A stretch of DNA of 64,000 nucleotides from Clostridium kluyveri (GTDB lineage Bacteria; Bacillota; Clostridia; Clostridiales; Clostridiaceae), in contig NZ_CP018335.1 in NCBI RefSeq assembly GCF_001902295.1, positions 2,232,001 through 2,296,000 on the forward strand. Reading direction: 5' to 3'. The position numbers and the translations under genes are program-made. Each line of letters begins with the position of its first letter. Positions within the stretch are counted from its first letter, which is position 1. Positions 28,261 through 37,403 of this stretch are shown one piece after another. The notes under the pieces are model-generated. The model saw only the letters and a list, made by a program, of their open reading frames with translations. It did not search any database and was not told the origin of the DNA.

Positions 28261-29964
28261 ATGGAAAAAGATACTGATGTAATAGTTATAGGTGCAGGAG
28301 GAGGAGGTCCGGTGGTTGCCAAAGAACTTGGTGAAAAAGGCATAAAAGTTTTATTACTTGAAGCAGGAACATGGTATGGAAACAAAAAATGGCCCAATCC
28401 ACTCCAAGAACAAGGGGCCAAAAGTTCTAATACTACTGAAGACTTAAGCGATGAAATTTTACATAGATGTTTTACAGATTATGAAGGAGATACAAACGAC
28501 AATGTAATTGGCAGATTTCGCTGGGGAACTGCAGATAGGCGAAAACCTGCTTGGTTTAGAAGACTTCCTCAAGGAGGCTTTGCCTGGCAAAGTTCCAGTG
28601 TAGGTGGCACTACACTGCTTTACTTTGGAAATTCTCCTAGAGCTTTTCCTTCATCTGTAAATAATACATGGCCAATTTCATATAAGGAGTTAATTCCATA
28701 CTATGAAAAAGTTGAATCCACACTTCCCGTTTCTCAGGCTCCAATGACAGATAAGGAGGAGTTATTTTTTTATGGTGCTAAGAAAGCTGGATGGCCAATT
28801 TTAAAAACTCTTGATATAACAAATCCAGGATATAGAACTCAGCCTAATGCAATCTTACCTCCTGATCTTGATATAAACAATTTAGATTTTAAATTTGAAT
28901 ATAGTACAGAAGGCTGCACTCTTTGCGGCCATTGCATCAATGGGTGCAGCATAGGCCCTTCAGTAGAAAGAGTGGCAAAACGCTCTACACTAGTGAGTTA
29001 TATTCCTTTAGCCTTAAAAACCAATAACGTAGAAGTCAGACCTAATACATTTGTTACAAAAATTTTAACGAGAAAGGATAATACGGGAAACTTAAAATCT
29101 GTAGGCATTAAATATAAGGACACATGGACAGGAGAAAATGGGGAACTTAAAGCAAAAGTTATAGTAATGTCTGCAGGTCCTATAGAATCTCCCAGATTGT
29201 GGTTAAATTCGAAACTCCCAAATAACCCCTGGATAGGAAAGGGATTGACAAATCATTGGTTTGACTGTATATCTGGAATATTTAAGGAAAAAGTTTTAAT
29301 GAATATATTAGGTACCCCTGATGTACGACCCTATGTAGGTCAAAATTCGGCAGCCAGATTTGACTATCCAGGCCTTGGCGCACTCCAGGGACTAGGTGTA
29401 AGTCCTGGAATATACTCTACACTATCATATTCCCTAAGCAGATATGGCTACAATTTTTTACATAAGCCTGCCCCTGAAGAACCCTGGGATATCAGAGGAA
29501 GGGTAGTAGGCCAGGAACTTAAAGAAATTATGATGTCATATCCACAGACTTTAAGTATTTTACTATTTACTGACGATACTCCAAATGATAGAAATACTGT
29601 TACACTGGATAATCTCATAAAGGATGAAAATGGTTTTGTACCTGTAATTAAATATATACCTTCCAAAAATGATATACAAAAAAGAGATAAACTTGCAGCA
29701 ATTGCAGCAGATATACTAAAGAAAGCAGGTGCTAGTAAAATTATACGCACAGACTGTACCTCTGGCCTATTAGTTCATATGCAAAGCACTATGCGTATGG
29801 GGCACGTTACTGATACAAACTGCGAAGCAAAACAGGTAAAAAGACTATTCATTGCAGACAACAGTGTACTATATAACAGCTTAGGAGGAGCTAATCCTAC
29901 TCTTACAACACAGGCTCTGGCAACACGGACGGTAGAAAAAATAGTTCATAAATATTTTAATTAG
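28261..29964 (+). CDS. GMC-family flavoprotein oxidoreductase with 4-Cys motif
   Basis: 567 aa. The FAD dinucleotide fold is at the N-terminus (VIVIGAGGGGPVVAKELGEKG), and a C-terminal GMC domain ends with ANPTLTTQALATRTVEK. Around residue 220 it has CTLCGHCINGC (CX2CX2CX3C), which looks like a [4Fe-4S] ligand set and is known in some GMC alcohol oxidases and dehydrogenases of anaerobes. It probably oxidises an alcohol or sugar acid and passes electrons to the cluster. The start is ATG eight bases after AGGAGGTG; a GTG at 28252 lies inside that site. Confidence 0.82.
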   Translation: MEKDTDVIVIGAGGGGPVVAKELGEKGIKVLLLEAGTWYGNKKWPNPLQEQGAKSSNTTEDLSDEILHRCFTDYEGDTNDNVIGRFRWGTADRRKPAWFRRLPQGGFAWQSSSVGGTTLLYFGNSPRAFPSSVNNTWPISYKELIPYYEKVESTLPVSQAPMTDKEELFFYGAKKAGWPILKTLDITNPGYRTQPNAILPPDLDINNLDFKFEYSTEGCTLCGHCINGCSIGPSVERVAKRSTLVSYIPLALKTNNVEVRPNTFVTKILTRKDNTGNLKSVGIKYKDTWTGENGELKAKVIVMSAGPIESPRLWLNSKLPNNPWIGKGLTNHWFDCISGIFKEKVLMNILGTPDVRPYVGQNSAARFDYPGLGALQGLGVSPGIYSTLSYSLSRYGYNFLHKPAPEEPWDIRGRVVGQELKEIMMSYPQTLSILLFTDDTPNDRNTVTLDNLIKDENGFVPVIKYIPSKNDIQKRDKLAAIAADILKKAGASKIIRTDCTSGLLVHMQSTMRMGHVTDTNCEAKQVKRLFIADNSVLYNSLGGANPTLTTQALATRTVEKIVHKYFN

Positions 29965-29991
29965 TTGCAAATTTTTGCTATATCCCTAAAT

Positions 29992-30044
29992 AAGTGATTC
30001 TATATTCAGGGGAAGTTTTTTTATCTGAATTTTAGAATTACTTA
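29992..30044. terminator. Hairpin between convergent genes, built from the 25-bp repeat
   Basis: AAGTGATTCTATATTCAG pairs with CTGAATTTTAGAATTACTT across a T-rich loop. The arms resemble the repeat unit at 8705-8922. It probably terminates both the GMC unit and the chemotaxis gene. Confidence 0.6.
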
Positions 30045-30045
30045 T

Positions 30046-31683
30046 TTATCCTAATATCAAATCTCCCATTAATACTCCTGTAATTTCACTTTCTTTATTT
30101 CTAACTGGAACTGAAAGAGCTATACAATAATTATTGGTATCTACAGATATATAGGGCTCAGACTGATATTCCTTTCCTTTTATTGACTCTTTAAAATAGG
30201 GTCTGTGAGAAAAACTAGTATATACCTCTTCTTCGCTATAGTCCAATGTTATAGCTTTTCTAAGTCCATCCCTCTGTACTAGTCCAAACAATTCAAAATA
30301 AGGGTATTTATCTATATTTTTTGTTAATATTTCAGTACAAATATTATATTCCATGGTACTTAATCCTTCAATTTGTGCTACCTGCCTGAGTACCTCTAAT
30401 CCTGTTTCTATGTTTCTACGTACTTCCTCATTTACATTATAATCTTTGGCAAAAGAGGATATGCCCTCCTTTAAACTCTTATTCATATCTGATAAATTCG
30501 ATATAGAATCAAAGGCATTTTTCATAGCAGATAACTGTTCTTGGGAAGCTGATGCCACTTGCTGGGTAGCTGCAGAAGTATTTTCTGATATTTCACATAC
30601 CTTTCTCATAAGATCTCTTATATCAATTACTTTTTTATTTTGTATATTTATAACTTTATTTATATCTTCTATGGAATCTATAGATTTTTTACTTTCTATA
30701 TATATATTATCTAAATTTTCTTTTGTAGCATTGGAAAATGTTATGGTTTCACTAAATATTTTAGCTTCATTATCCATGTTAGCAGATATGTCCGTTATTT
30801 CTGATTTAATCTCATCTATTATATACTGAATTTCTTTGGCCTGATTGGAGGATATAGCAGCCAGTTTTCTTATTTCATTTGCCACTACTGCAAAACCTGA
30901 ACCACTTTCTTTTGCCTTTGCAGCTTCTATAGAAGCATTTAAAGAAAGTAAATTAGTATTTTTACTTATATCATTTACTGCATCTGCTATATTTTGAATT
31001 TTAAAAGCTTTTTCATATAAATTTTTTACTTTTGATACTAATTTTATATTTAGCTCTGAAGACTGATTCATCTTTTCAATCAATTCTTCGTAAGTTTCAC
31101 TACTGTGTTTTACTACTTCCATCATGGAATGAGCATTATTTGCAACCGACTCTCCATTTTGTGATATAGATTTATGTCCTTCCACAAATTCTTTAATAAG
31201 TGTCTCCGTTTTAATTACATCATTCATCTGTTCTATCATATCCTGGGATATATTATTTATAGCAGAACTGGTTTCTTCACCTGATCTCTCTACCAATAAT
31301 GTATTTGAACTTAAATCTTCGCAGTAATTTACAACTTTATCAGTCATTATATTGGTTTCATTTATAAATCCCCGTATACTTAAAATCAATATATTTATAC
31401 TTGAACACAGATCACTAAAAATGCTTTTATCATGTGTTTTTATTTTTTTTGTTAAATCTCCCTGGGATATCTCTTCTATAGACTTATTAATATCTTCCAA
31501 GGATTTAAGAGTCAAATTTAATATTATAAGAACAGATGTGACTAAAATTATAATTAATAAAACCCATACAATATTATTTAATATAATGCCCTTTCCTCCA
31601 ATAATACTAGAAACAATAAAAACTAATAGTGTTAAAAATATCGAACTTACTCCAAATATAAGGCCTATCCTTTTACCTTTCAT
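30046..31683 (-). CDS. Chemotaxis receptor with C-terminal Cache-like domain, S-box controlled
   Basis: 545 aa. Two close transmembrane helices (about 8-28 and 35-58) leave almost no extracellular sensor. A HAMP-like segment (60-110) follows, then the MCP signalling domain with NTNLLSLNASIEAAKAKE and FAVVANEIRKLAAISS. The last about 110 residues (from GLVQRDGLRKAI on) contain RPYFKESIKG, SEPYISVDT and VPVRNKESEITGVLMGDL, the pattern of a PDC/Cache fold, here predicted cytoplasmic. A SAM riboswitch lies directly upstream, so receptor synthesis should rise when SAM falls. The ligand is unknown; an intracellular sulfur metabolite is inference. Confidence 0.85.
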   Translation of the reverse strand: MKGKRIGLIFGVSSIFLTLLVFIVSSIIGGKGIILNNIVWVLLIIILVTSVLIILNLTLKSLEDINKSIEEISQGDLTKKIKTHDKSIFSDLCSSINILILSIRGFINETNIMTDKVVNYCEDLSSNTLLVERSGEETSSAINNISQDMIEQMNDVIKTETLIKEFVEGHKSISQNGESVANNAHSMMEVVKHSSETYEELIEKMNQSSELNIKLVSKVKNLYEKAFKIQNIADAVNDISKNTNLLSLNASIEAAKAKESGSGFAVVANEIRKLAAISSNQAKEIQYIIDEIKSEITDISANMDNEAKIFSETITFSNATKENLDNIYIESKKSIDSIEDINKVINIQNKKVIDIRDLMRKVCEISENTSAATQQVASASQEQLSAMKNAFDSISNLSDMNKSLKEGISSFAKDYNVNEEVRRNIETGLEVLRQVAQIEGLSTMEYNICTEILTKNIDKYPYFELFGLVQRDGLRKAITLDYSEEEVYTSFSHRPYFKESIKGKEYQSEPYISVDTNNYCIALSVPVRNKESEITGVLMGDLILG

Positions 31684-31711
31684 ATTTAAAACCTCCCAAA
31701 AACAAAATTGA

Positions 31712-31868
31712 AATACAAAAACCTCTTCTTATAATTAAGAAGAGGCCAAAAAACCACAGCATCCTCTCATCTTTAAGGAAACATCCTTCAGGATTTAGCA
31801 CATTTCTAGAATATCTAGCTGTTGCCGGGCTTCACAGGGCCAGTCCCTCCACCTCTCGTGATAAGAGC
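31712..31868 (-). promoter_or_regulatory. SAM-I riboswitch (S-box) 1, upstream of a chemotaxis gene
   Basis: Minus-strand aptamer with CUUAUCACGAGAGGUGGAGG, GACUGGCCCUGUGAAGCCCGG, the GUGCUAAAUCC hairpin and GAUGAGAG closing P1. Terminator CCTCTTCTTA/TAAGAAGAGG plus TTTTTG at 31715-31746, immediately before the ribosome binding site. Confidence 0.93.
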
Positions 31869-31905
31869 GTATATAATAATATGTATTCATTTTTTATTAC
31901 AATAA

Positions 31906-31935
31906 ATTATATACATTATGGCTATAATTTGTCAA
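31906..31935 (-). promoter_or_regulatory. Promoter of S-box 1
   Basis: TTGACA (31935-31930), 18 bases, TATAAT (31911-31906). Confidence 0.7.
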
Positions 31936-31979
31936 CAACTTTATAGGATTCAAAATTGATTTTTAACACTATATTTTTA

Positions 31980-33812
31980 TCAATAACTAATTGTATTTAT
32001 AATATCTTTAACTTTTACATCTGAATTAAATTCTGCATCATCTATATAGAGCATTATCACAGGATAATCAGATCTTTCATACTTAAATATATTATCACTA
32101 TCCTCACTGAAAACAGTAGGATTCCTTTTTTTACACACTTCACTATCTGCATCTATAAATATTTCCACATAATTTTCTGCTCCAATTATATTTTTAGCAT
32201 ACTCTCTATCTTCTTTAAACCTGCTTACAGATGTAACTATGGTTATGGTACCACTATCTGCAAACAAATTAGCCACCTCAGCAATTCTTCTGGTCTGTTC
32301 ATGGGCGTCCTTAGAATTGAATGTAAGATCAGAGCTAAGTCCAAACCTTAAATGAGATGAGTCAAGATAATACACTTTTTTTCCTAAATCCATGAGTTTT
32401 TTCTCAAGTTTAACTGCTATTTCATTTTTTCCGCATCCTGGAAGTCCTGTAAGCCATATAACTTTTCCTCTTTGGCCCAATCTTAATTCTCTATCCTTTC
32501 TTGATACAAGCCTCTTTCTTATGGATATATTTTTACTTTTCACATCTTTTATTTCCCTTTTTAATGAATCTTCTATATTGGAAATAATTCCGCCTCCACT
32601 TATATCATAGTCTTCTACTATTACAAATCTTCCCGTAGATTGAAACTCATTAAATTTATCAAAACAAATAGGCTCCTGGGTTTTTATAGTAACTTCAGCT
32701 ACATCATTTTTCTTTAAAAAAGCCAGATTTTCACTGCTGGCCAATGTGGCTGCATCAATTATCTTATTTACAGATATTATTTTAAACTCTACTTCCTGAG
32801 TTTCAATCTTCAGTTTATAGATTTTATCCTTTACCAATTTATTATCTCCAAGCCAGAATACATTAGCATTAAATACATTTCCTACAGTAATTGGAGAATC
32901 CTTATGGCATATAACTTCTCCTCTTTTATTGTAAAATTCATCCTCTAAGGTAATTCCCACGGACATTCCTGCAGTTACTACATCTGTCTTATCCTTTTGC
33001 TGCCATACTTCAATACTCCTTACTTTTGTGGATTTCCCTGAAGGATAAATTATAATTTCATCACCCTTTTTTAAAGTACCTGATTGAATTCTACCTGCTA
33101 TAATTCTTCTGCTGTCAAATTTATATACATCCTGGATAGGAAATCTAAGCTCTTTTTCTTCAATTCCCTTATCTTTTTCTATACTATCCATACTTTCTAA
33201 AACATTTTGCCCATTGTACCAAGGCATCTTATCTGATTTACTGGCTATATTTTCGCCATTTGAAGCAGAAATAGGTATATATTTTTCTGGATATATATTT
33301 ATGTTATTTAAAAACTCATTAAATTCTACTTGGACTTCATTAAATCTCTTTTCCGAATAATCTACTAAATCCATTTTATTTATAACTACAAATATCTTTT
33401 TGATACCGATAAGCGAAAGAATATATCCATGTCTCTTTGACTGCTCTTGAACACCTTCTTTAGCGTCTATAACTAAAATAGCCGCCTCTGCACTGGCAGC
33501 TCCTGATATCATATTCTTTAAAAATTCCTTATGTCCTGGTGCATCTATAATTACATAATCTCTTTTTTTTGTAAAAAACTGAAGCATAGTTATATCTATG
33601 GTTATACCCTGTTTTTGCTCCTCTTCAAAAGCATCCAACAAATAGGCATACTCAAACTTTTTTCCATTATCTTCAGATATTCTCTTTACTTTTTCAATTT
33701 CACCTTCAGGCAGTGAATTAGTATCATAAAGCAGTCTGCCTATTAAAGTGGACTTTCCATGATCTACATGTCCAACCACTACTATATTTAAATTTTCTCT
33801 GTCTCTTGCCAT
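31980..33812 (-). CDS. cysN: ATP sulfurylase large subunit fused to a degenerate APS kinase-like domain
   Basis: 610 aa. The GTPase half (1-430) has GHVDHGKSTLIG, the switch motif DAPGHKEF and NKMDLVD, and drives APS formation by CysD. Residues 449-610 have the CysC fold but degenerate key sites: Walker A reads GLPGCGKNE (Asn instead of Ser/Thr) and the substrate loop DGDNVRHGLN is replaced by DSSHLRFGLS. An intact CysC is encoded four genes upstream, so this domain is probably structural or allosteric. It is the last gene of the S-box sulfate operon. The start follows TAGGAGG. Confidence 0.92.
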   Translation of the reverse strand: MARDRENLNIVVVGHVDHGKSTLIGRLLYDTNSLPEGEIEKVKRISEDNGKKFEYAYLLDAFEEEQKQGITIDITMLQFFTKKRDYVIIDAPGHKEFLKNMISGAASAEAAILVIDAKEGVQEQSKRHGYILSLIGIKKIFVVINKMDLVDYSEKRFNEVQVEFNEFLNNINIYPEKYIPISASNGENIASKSDKMPWYNGQNVLESMDSIEKDKGIEEKELRFPIQDVYKFDSRRIIAGRIQSGTLKKGDEIIIYPSGKSTKVRSIEVWQQKDKTDVVTAGMSVGITLEDEFYNKRGEVICHKDSPITVGNVFNANVFWLGDNKLVKDKIYKLKIETQEVEFKIISVNKIIDAATLASSENLAFLKKNDVAEVTIKTQEPICFDKFNEFQSTGRFVIVEDYDISGGGIISNIEDSLKREIKDVKSKNISIRKRLVSRKDRELRLGQRGKVIWLTGLPGCGKNEIAVKLEKKLMDLGKKVYYLDSSHLRFGLSSDLTFNSKDAHEQTRRIAEVANLFADSGTITIVTSVSRFKEDREYAKNIIGAENYVEIFIDADSEVCKKRNPTVFSEDSDNIFKYERSDYPVIMLYIDDAEFNSDVKVKDIINTISY

Positions 33813-33891
33813 TTAAATACCTCCTAATTTATTAAAGCCGCACAAATTACACATTCTGAATCGTGAACCATCAATTGTGCATCGTGAATTA

Positions 33892-34692
33892 TTACATATA
33901 TCCTTCTTTCCTCAATTTTTCAAGTGCATGGGCATCTGCTTTATCCTGAGCTCTTCCAGATCTTTCTGTCTCATTGGTGTTTTTAAGCTCTTCTATTATT
34001 TCATCTAAACTTGACGCATTGGAATCAATAGGATTTGTACAAGGTGCACATCCAAGGCTTCTATATCTTTTACCATTCTTCGCAAAATAAAGATCCACTA
34101 CTGGAATATTCTCTCTCTTTACATATTCCCATATATCTAATTCAGTCCAGTTTATAATAGGATGTACTCTTATATGGTTACCCTTTTTAAAATCAGTCTT
34201 AAATTGATCCCAGAGTTCAGGTGGTTGATCTGTATAATCCCATTTAGATTCTGCATTTCTCTCACTAAATACCCTCTCCTTTGAGCGGGAACCCTCCTCA
34301 TCTCTTCTAATGCCTACAATAAGACCTTCAAATTTGTGCTTATCTATTACCTGTTGAAGTCCATCTGTCTTTAGTGCCCTGCAGCAAACAAGTCTTCCCT
34401 TTTCCGGTCCCATACCTTCTTCTAATGCTTTAGTATTTGTGTGTACTATTAAATTTAAATTATACTGTTTTGCCACCCTATCTCTAAATTCTATCATTTC
34501 TGGAATTTTTAGTGTAGTATCCACATGTATAAGCGGAAATGGACAATTTCCGAAAAATGCTTTTTGTGCCAACCACAACATTACTGTGGAGTCCTTGCCT
34601 ATAGACCATAACATTCCAAGCTTTCCAAGCTTTTTATAGGCTTCTCTAAAAATATAAATACTTTGTGCTTCTAATCTATCTAAATGATTCAT
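33892..34692 (-). CDS. cysD: Sulfate adenylyltransferase small subunit
   Basis: 266 aa PP-loop ATP pyrophosphatase making APS from sulfate and ATP with CysN. The PP-loop reads WSIGKDSTVMLWLA (about 31-44). Other CysD segments are FPLIHVDT, GIRRDEEGSRSKERVFS, HPIINWTELDIWEY and YRSLGCAPCT. Normal length would be about 270-300, so it is a slightly short member. It lies between aprB and cysN; the start is ATG after GAGGGAAAT. Confidence 0.95.
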   Translation of the reverse strand: MNHLDRLEAQSIYIFREAYKKLGKLGMLWSIGKDSTVMLWLAQKAFFGNCPFPLIHVDTTLKIPEMIEFRDRVAKQYNLNLIVHTNTKALEEGMGPEKGRLVCCRALKTDGLQQVIDKHKFEGLIVGIRRDEEGSRSKERVFSERNAESKWDYTDQPPELWDQFKTDFKKGNHIRVHPIINWTELDIWEYVKRENIPVVDLYFAKNGKRYRSLGCAPCTNPIDSNASSLDEIIEELKNTNETERSGRAQDKADAHALEKLRKEGYM

Positions 34693-34709
34693 TTATCATT
34701 TCCCTCTTT

Positions 34710-35027
34710 CTAATATCTATTTGACTCTTTTCTATTGGTCATTATTGCGATTCCAACATTATTATCATCATTTATTAAATGCCATTTTAATTCATCTCCA
34801 TCTTTGCTAACATACAAATAGGAACCATTGCCGCCTATGTCTGCTCCTAAATAATACTTAATTGAACCATTTGCACATTCTTTAACACAAGCTGTACATC
34901 CCCAGCAGTCACTTTCATATTTTAAATATGCTTTCCCATGATCATCTGCATATATAAGATTTCCAGGACAGACATTTTTACATTTAAGGCATCCAATACA
35001 ACTTTCCCTATCAATTTTTATGCTCAT
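34710..35027 (-). CDS. aprB: APS reductase beta subunit (ferredoxin-like)
   Basis: 105 aa with two [4Fe-4S] motifs, CIGCLKCKNVCPGN (residues 11-24) and CWGCTACVKECANG (42-55). It carries electrons to the AprA flavin. Dissimilatory AprB is about 150 aa; this short form lacks most of the C-terminal tail. Its start overlaps the aprA end by 17 bases. The start follows AGAAAGGGA. Confidence 0.9.
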   Translation of the reverse strand: MSIKIDRESCIGCLKCKNVCPGNLIYADDHGKAYLKYESDCWGCTACVKECANGSIKYYLGADIGGNGSYLYVSKDGDELKWHLINDDNNVGIAIMTNRKESNRY

Positions 35028-36702
35028 ATATTTTATCCCTTTCTACTATATTTCTAAATATAATATGCACCTTTCCTTTCTTATACACGGAATTAACATA
35101 TTTTACCCAATTTTTGTCATCTCTAAGAGGAAAATTGTTATTTTGCTGATAACATTTCCACCTTGTTTCACGTCTTGCCTTTAAATGGGCTATAACGACC
35201 TTGCATATATACAATCTGTCAATTAATTCATATATAAATAATAGCTCATGTAAATTCCCGGCTTTTAGTCCTCTGCTCATTTCAAGCAGCTCCTCTATCC
35301 TGTTTTCAGCTCTGCATAATTTTTCCATATTATAGCTATAATTTTGTGATATGCCTCCCGCATATTCATCCATAGTTTTCTGCATAGCTTCTTCCAACTC
35401 ATAAACACTATAAAAATTTTGTTTGTTTTCAAAGAATCTATTTACTTCACTAAGTTTGTTCTTTATACTTTCTTTATCTATATACTCAATATTTACGTTT
35501 TTAATATAATTCAGCACTGAATCTGCTGCAATCTCACCTTCCGCAAAACACCCTGTTGCATATTTTTTGGGACTTCCTCCACTTACATCACCTGCACAAT
35601 AAAGTCCTGTCAAAGTTGTGGCTCTTTTTGTATCTACCCAGTATCCACTAGCACCATGACCTCCCACCAAATATGGTTCAGTTCCCTCGATTTCCACATC
35701 TTCCACTCGTGAAATTCCATCTTTACTTATCCATTTTAGTGCCTGGGACGGTGCCATATTCAGATAAGCTTTTATCAAATCATCTTTCTGAATCTTGGTA
35801 ATATGATTAATCTTTAAAGAACATGGCCCATTACCTTTTTTGTTTTCCATTACAGTAGCATAAAGTCTATTTATAGTTGTGGGCTTCCCGTAATCTCCCA
35901 CATATTTTTCACCTTTGCCATTCACCTGATAAGCTCCTATTCCCTGAGCTATAGTTCCTGTAGGTGCTATAGTATCTTTGCACCTCAATGCAACAAATCT
36001 CATCTCAAAAGTTGTCATTTCAGCCCCTGCTCTTATTCCCATTGCGTACCCAGCTCCAGTATTGAAAGGTGAATACCACATCTTATGTTTTGAAAATCCG
36101 GGGTTATTAGGTTTATATATGCCTGATGCTCCTCCTGTTGCACATATTACTGCTTTTGCATGTATTACATAAAGTTCCTTGTGGTGGATGGAAAATCCAT
36201 AGGCGCCTATAATTTTTTGCTCTTTCTGTATATAATCTATAATATTTACTCCATTCAGCACATGTATGCTGTTTTGACTCTCCACTGCATTTGAAAGTAT
36301 GGGTTTAATATTTTCTCCATTTATCTTTATACTTCTCCTGCCTCTCTTTACATATTCTCCTTTTGAATCCTTTAAAATAGGAAGTCCCATATCCTCCATC
36401 TCACGGGTCACACTATTGAGTTTTTTTGCTATGGTATATACCAAATCCTCTCTTACGACTCCATTAAATTCTTCTTTCACATAATCTACAAAAGACTCAG
36501 GGGTCTCACCTTCATTTATATAGGCATTTAAAGCGTTAATCCCACCTGCAAGGCATCCACTTCTTTTTATATTTGCCTTCTCCACAATAAGTACACTTGT
36601 TTCTGGAGACTTTTTAGCTATTCTAAACGCTGCAAAACAGCCTGCCGTACCTCCACCTATTATTAATACATCAGTATGCAGTTCTTTAACCACAAATTCC
36701 AT
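35011..36702 (-). CDS. aprA: APS reductase alpha subunit (flavoprotein)
   Basis: 563 aa member of the fumarate reductase/AprA flavoprotein family. The FAD fold is at the front (DVLIIGGGTAGCFAAFRIA), with AKAVICATGGASGIYKP and the FAD-binding GLYCAGDVSGGSPKKYATGC segment near 375. The C-terminus has the helical domain with RRETRWKCYQQNNNFP. It reduces APS to sulfite and AMP. The operon with cysD/N and sulfate uptake genes, and absence of dsr genes here, argues for an assimilatory role of an enzyme class best known from dissimilatory sulfate reducers. No sulfite reductase is in the window. Confidence 0.9.
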   Translation of the reverse strand: MEFVVKELHTDVLIIGGGTAGCFAAFRIAKKSPETSVLIVEKANIKRSGCLAGGINALNAYINEGETPESFVDYVKEEFNGVVREDLVYTIAKKLNSVTREMEDMGLPILKDSKGEYVKRGRRSIKINGENIKPILSNAVESQNSIHVLNGVNIIDYIQKEQKIIGAYGFSIHHKELYVIHAKAVICATGGASGIYKPNNPGFSKHKMWYSPFNTGAGYAMGIRAGAEMTTFEMRFVALRCKDTIAPTGTIAQGIGAYQVNGKGEKYVGDYGKPTTINRLYATVMENKKGNGPCSLKINHITKIQKDDLIKAYLNMAPSQALKWISKDGISRVEDVEIEGTEPYLVGGHGASGYWVDTKRATTLTGLYCAGDVSGGSPKKYATGCFAEGEIAADSVLNYIKNVNIEYIDKESIKNKLSEVNRFFENKQNFYSVYELEEAMQKTMDEYAGGISQNYSYNMEKLCRAENRIEELLEMSRGLKAGNLHELLFIYELIDRLYICKVVIAHLKARRETRWKCYQQNNNFPLRDDKNWVKYVNSVYKKGKVHIIFRNIVERDKIYEHKN

Positions 36703-36706
36703 TTAA

Positions 36707-37306
36707 TCACTCCTGTACCTTACAAGACAAAAAGTCCAATATTTTATTTACACATTGCTGAACAGTATCCAAATTGGTAGATACAACAATCTCAGGATTA
36801 TCAGGTACCTCATAGGGAGAATCCACACCTGTAAAATCCTTTATTTCACCATTTCTAGCCTTTTTGTATATTCCCTTTGGATCTCTGCTTTCGCAAACTT
36901 CAATAGGGCAATCAACATATACCTCTACAAAATCTTTCCCAAGCAATTTCCTGACATTGTCTCTATCCTCTTTAAATGGAGATATAAAAGTTGAAATTGT
37001 AATAATCCCAGAATCCACAAACAGTTTACATACCTCTGCTATCCTTCTTATATTTTCAATTCTGTCTTCTTTGGTAAACCCAAGATTGGAATTTAAACCA
37101 TGCCTTACATTATCACCATCCAAAAGATAAGTGAGCCTTCCCATATTATATAATCTCATTTCAAGTTCAGAAGCTATGGTAGATTTTCCAGATCCAGAAA
37201 GACCAGTAAACCATATAAGAATTCCATTTTGCCCAAGCAGTTTTTCTCTCATCTCCCTATTTACCAATGCTCTGTGCCATGATATGTTAGTTGATTTCAC
37301 ACTCAA
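36707..37306 (-). CDS. cysC: Adenylylsulfate kinase
   Basis: 199 aa APS kinase with all motifs intact: Walker A GLSGSGKSTIASELE, the substrate loop LDGDNVRHGLNSNLGF, and FISPFKEDRDNVRKLLG. It makes PAPS. The start is TTG, seven bases after GGAGGG; an in-frame ATG at 37342 is upstream of that site. It is odd beside an APS reductase, because APS can then go two ways: to sulfite through AprAB or to PAPS for sulfation or another use. Confidence 0.94.
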   Translation of the reverse strand: MSVKSTNISWHRALVNREMREKLLGQNGILIWFTGLSGSGKSTIASELEMRLYNMGRLTYLLDGDNVRHGLNSNLGFTKEDRIENIRRIAEVCKLFVDSGIITISTFISPFKEDRDNVRKLLGKDFVEVYVDCPIEVCESRDPKGIYKKARNGEIKDFTGVDSPYEVPDNPEIVVSTNLDTVQQCVNKILDFLSCKVQE

Positions 37307-37403
37307 TAAAAATCCCTCCATTATTCTCAAACTTTTCACCATTGATGAATTAAGTTATCTTTATAGTTTATTTATTCATACCCCTGTCTTGCAAAAAAAT
37401 ATT

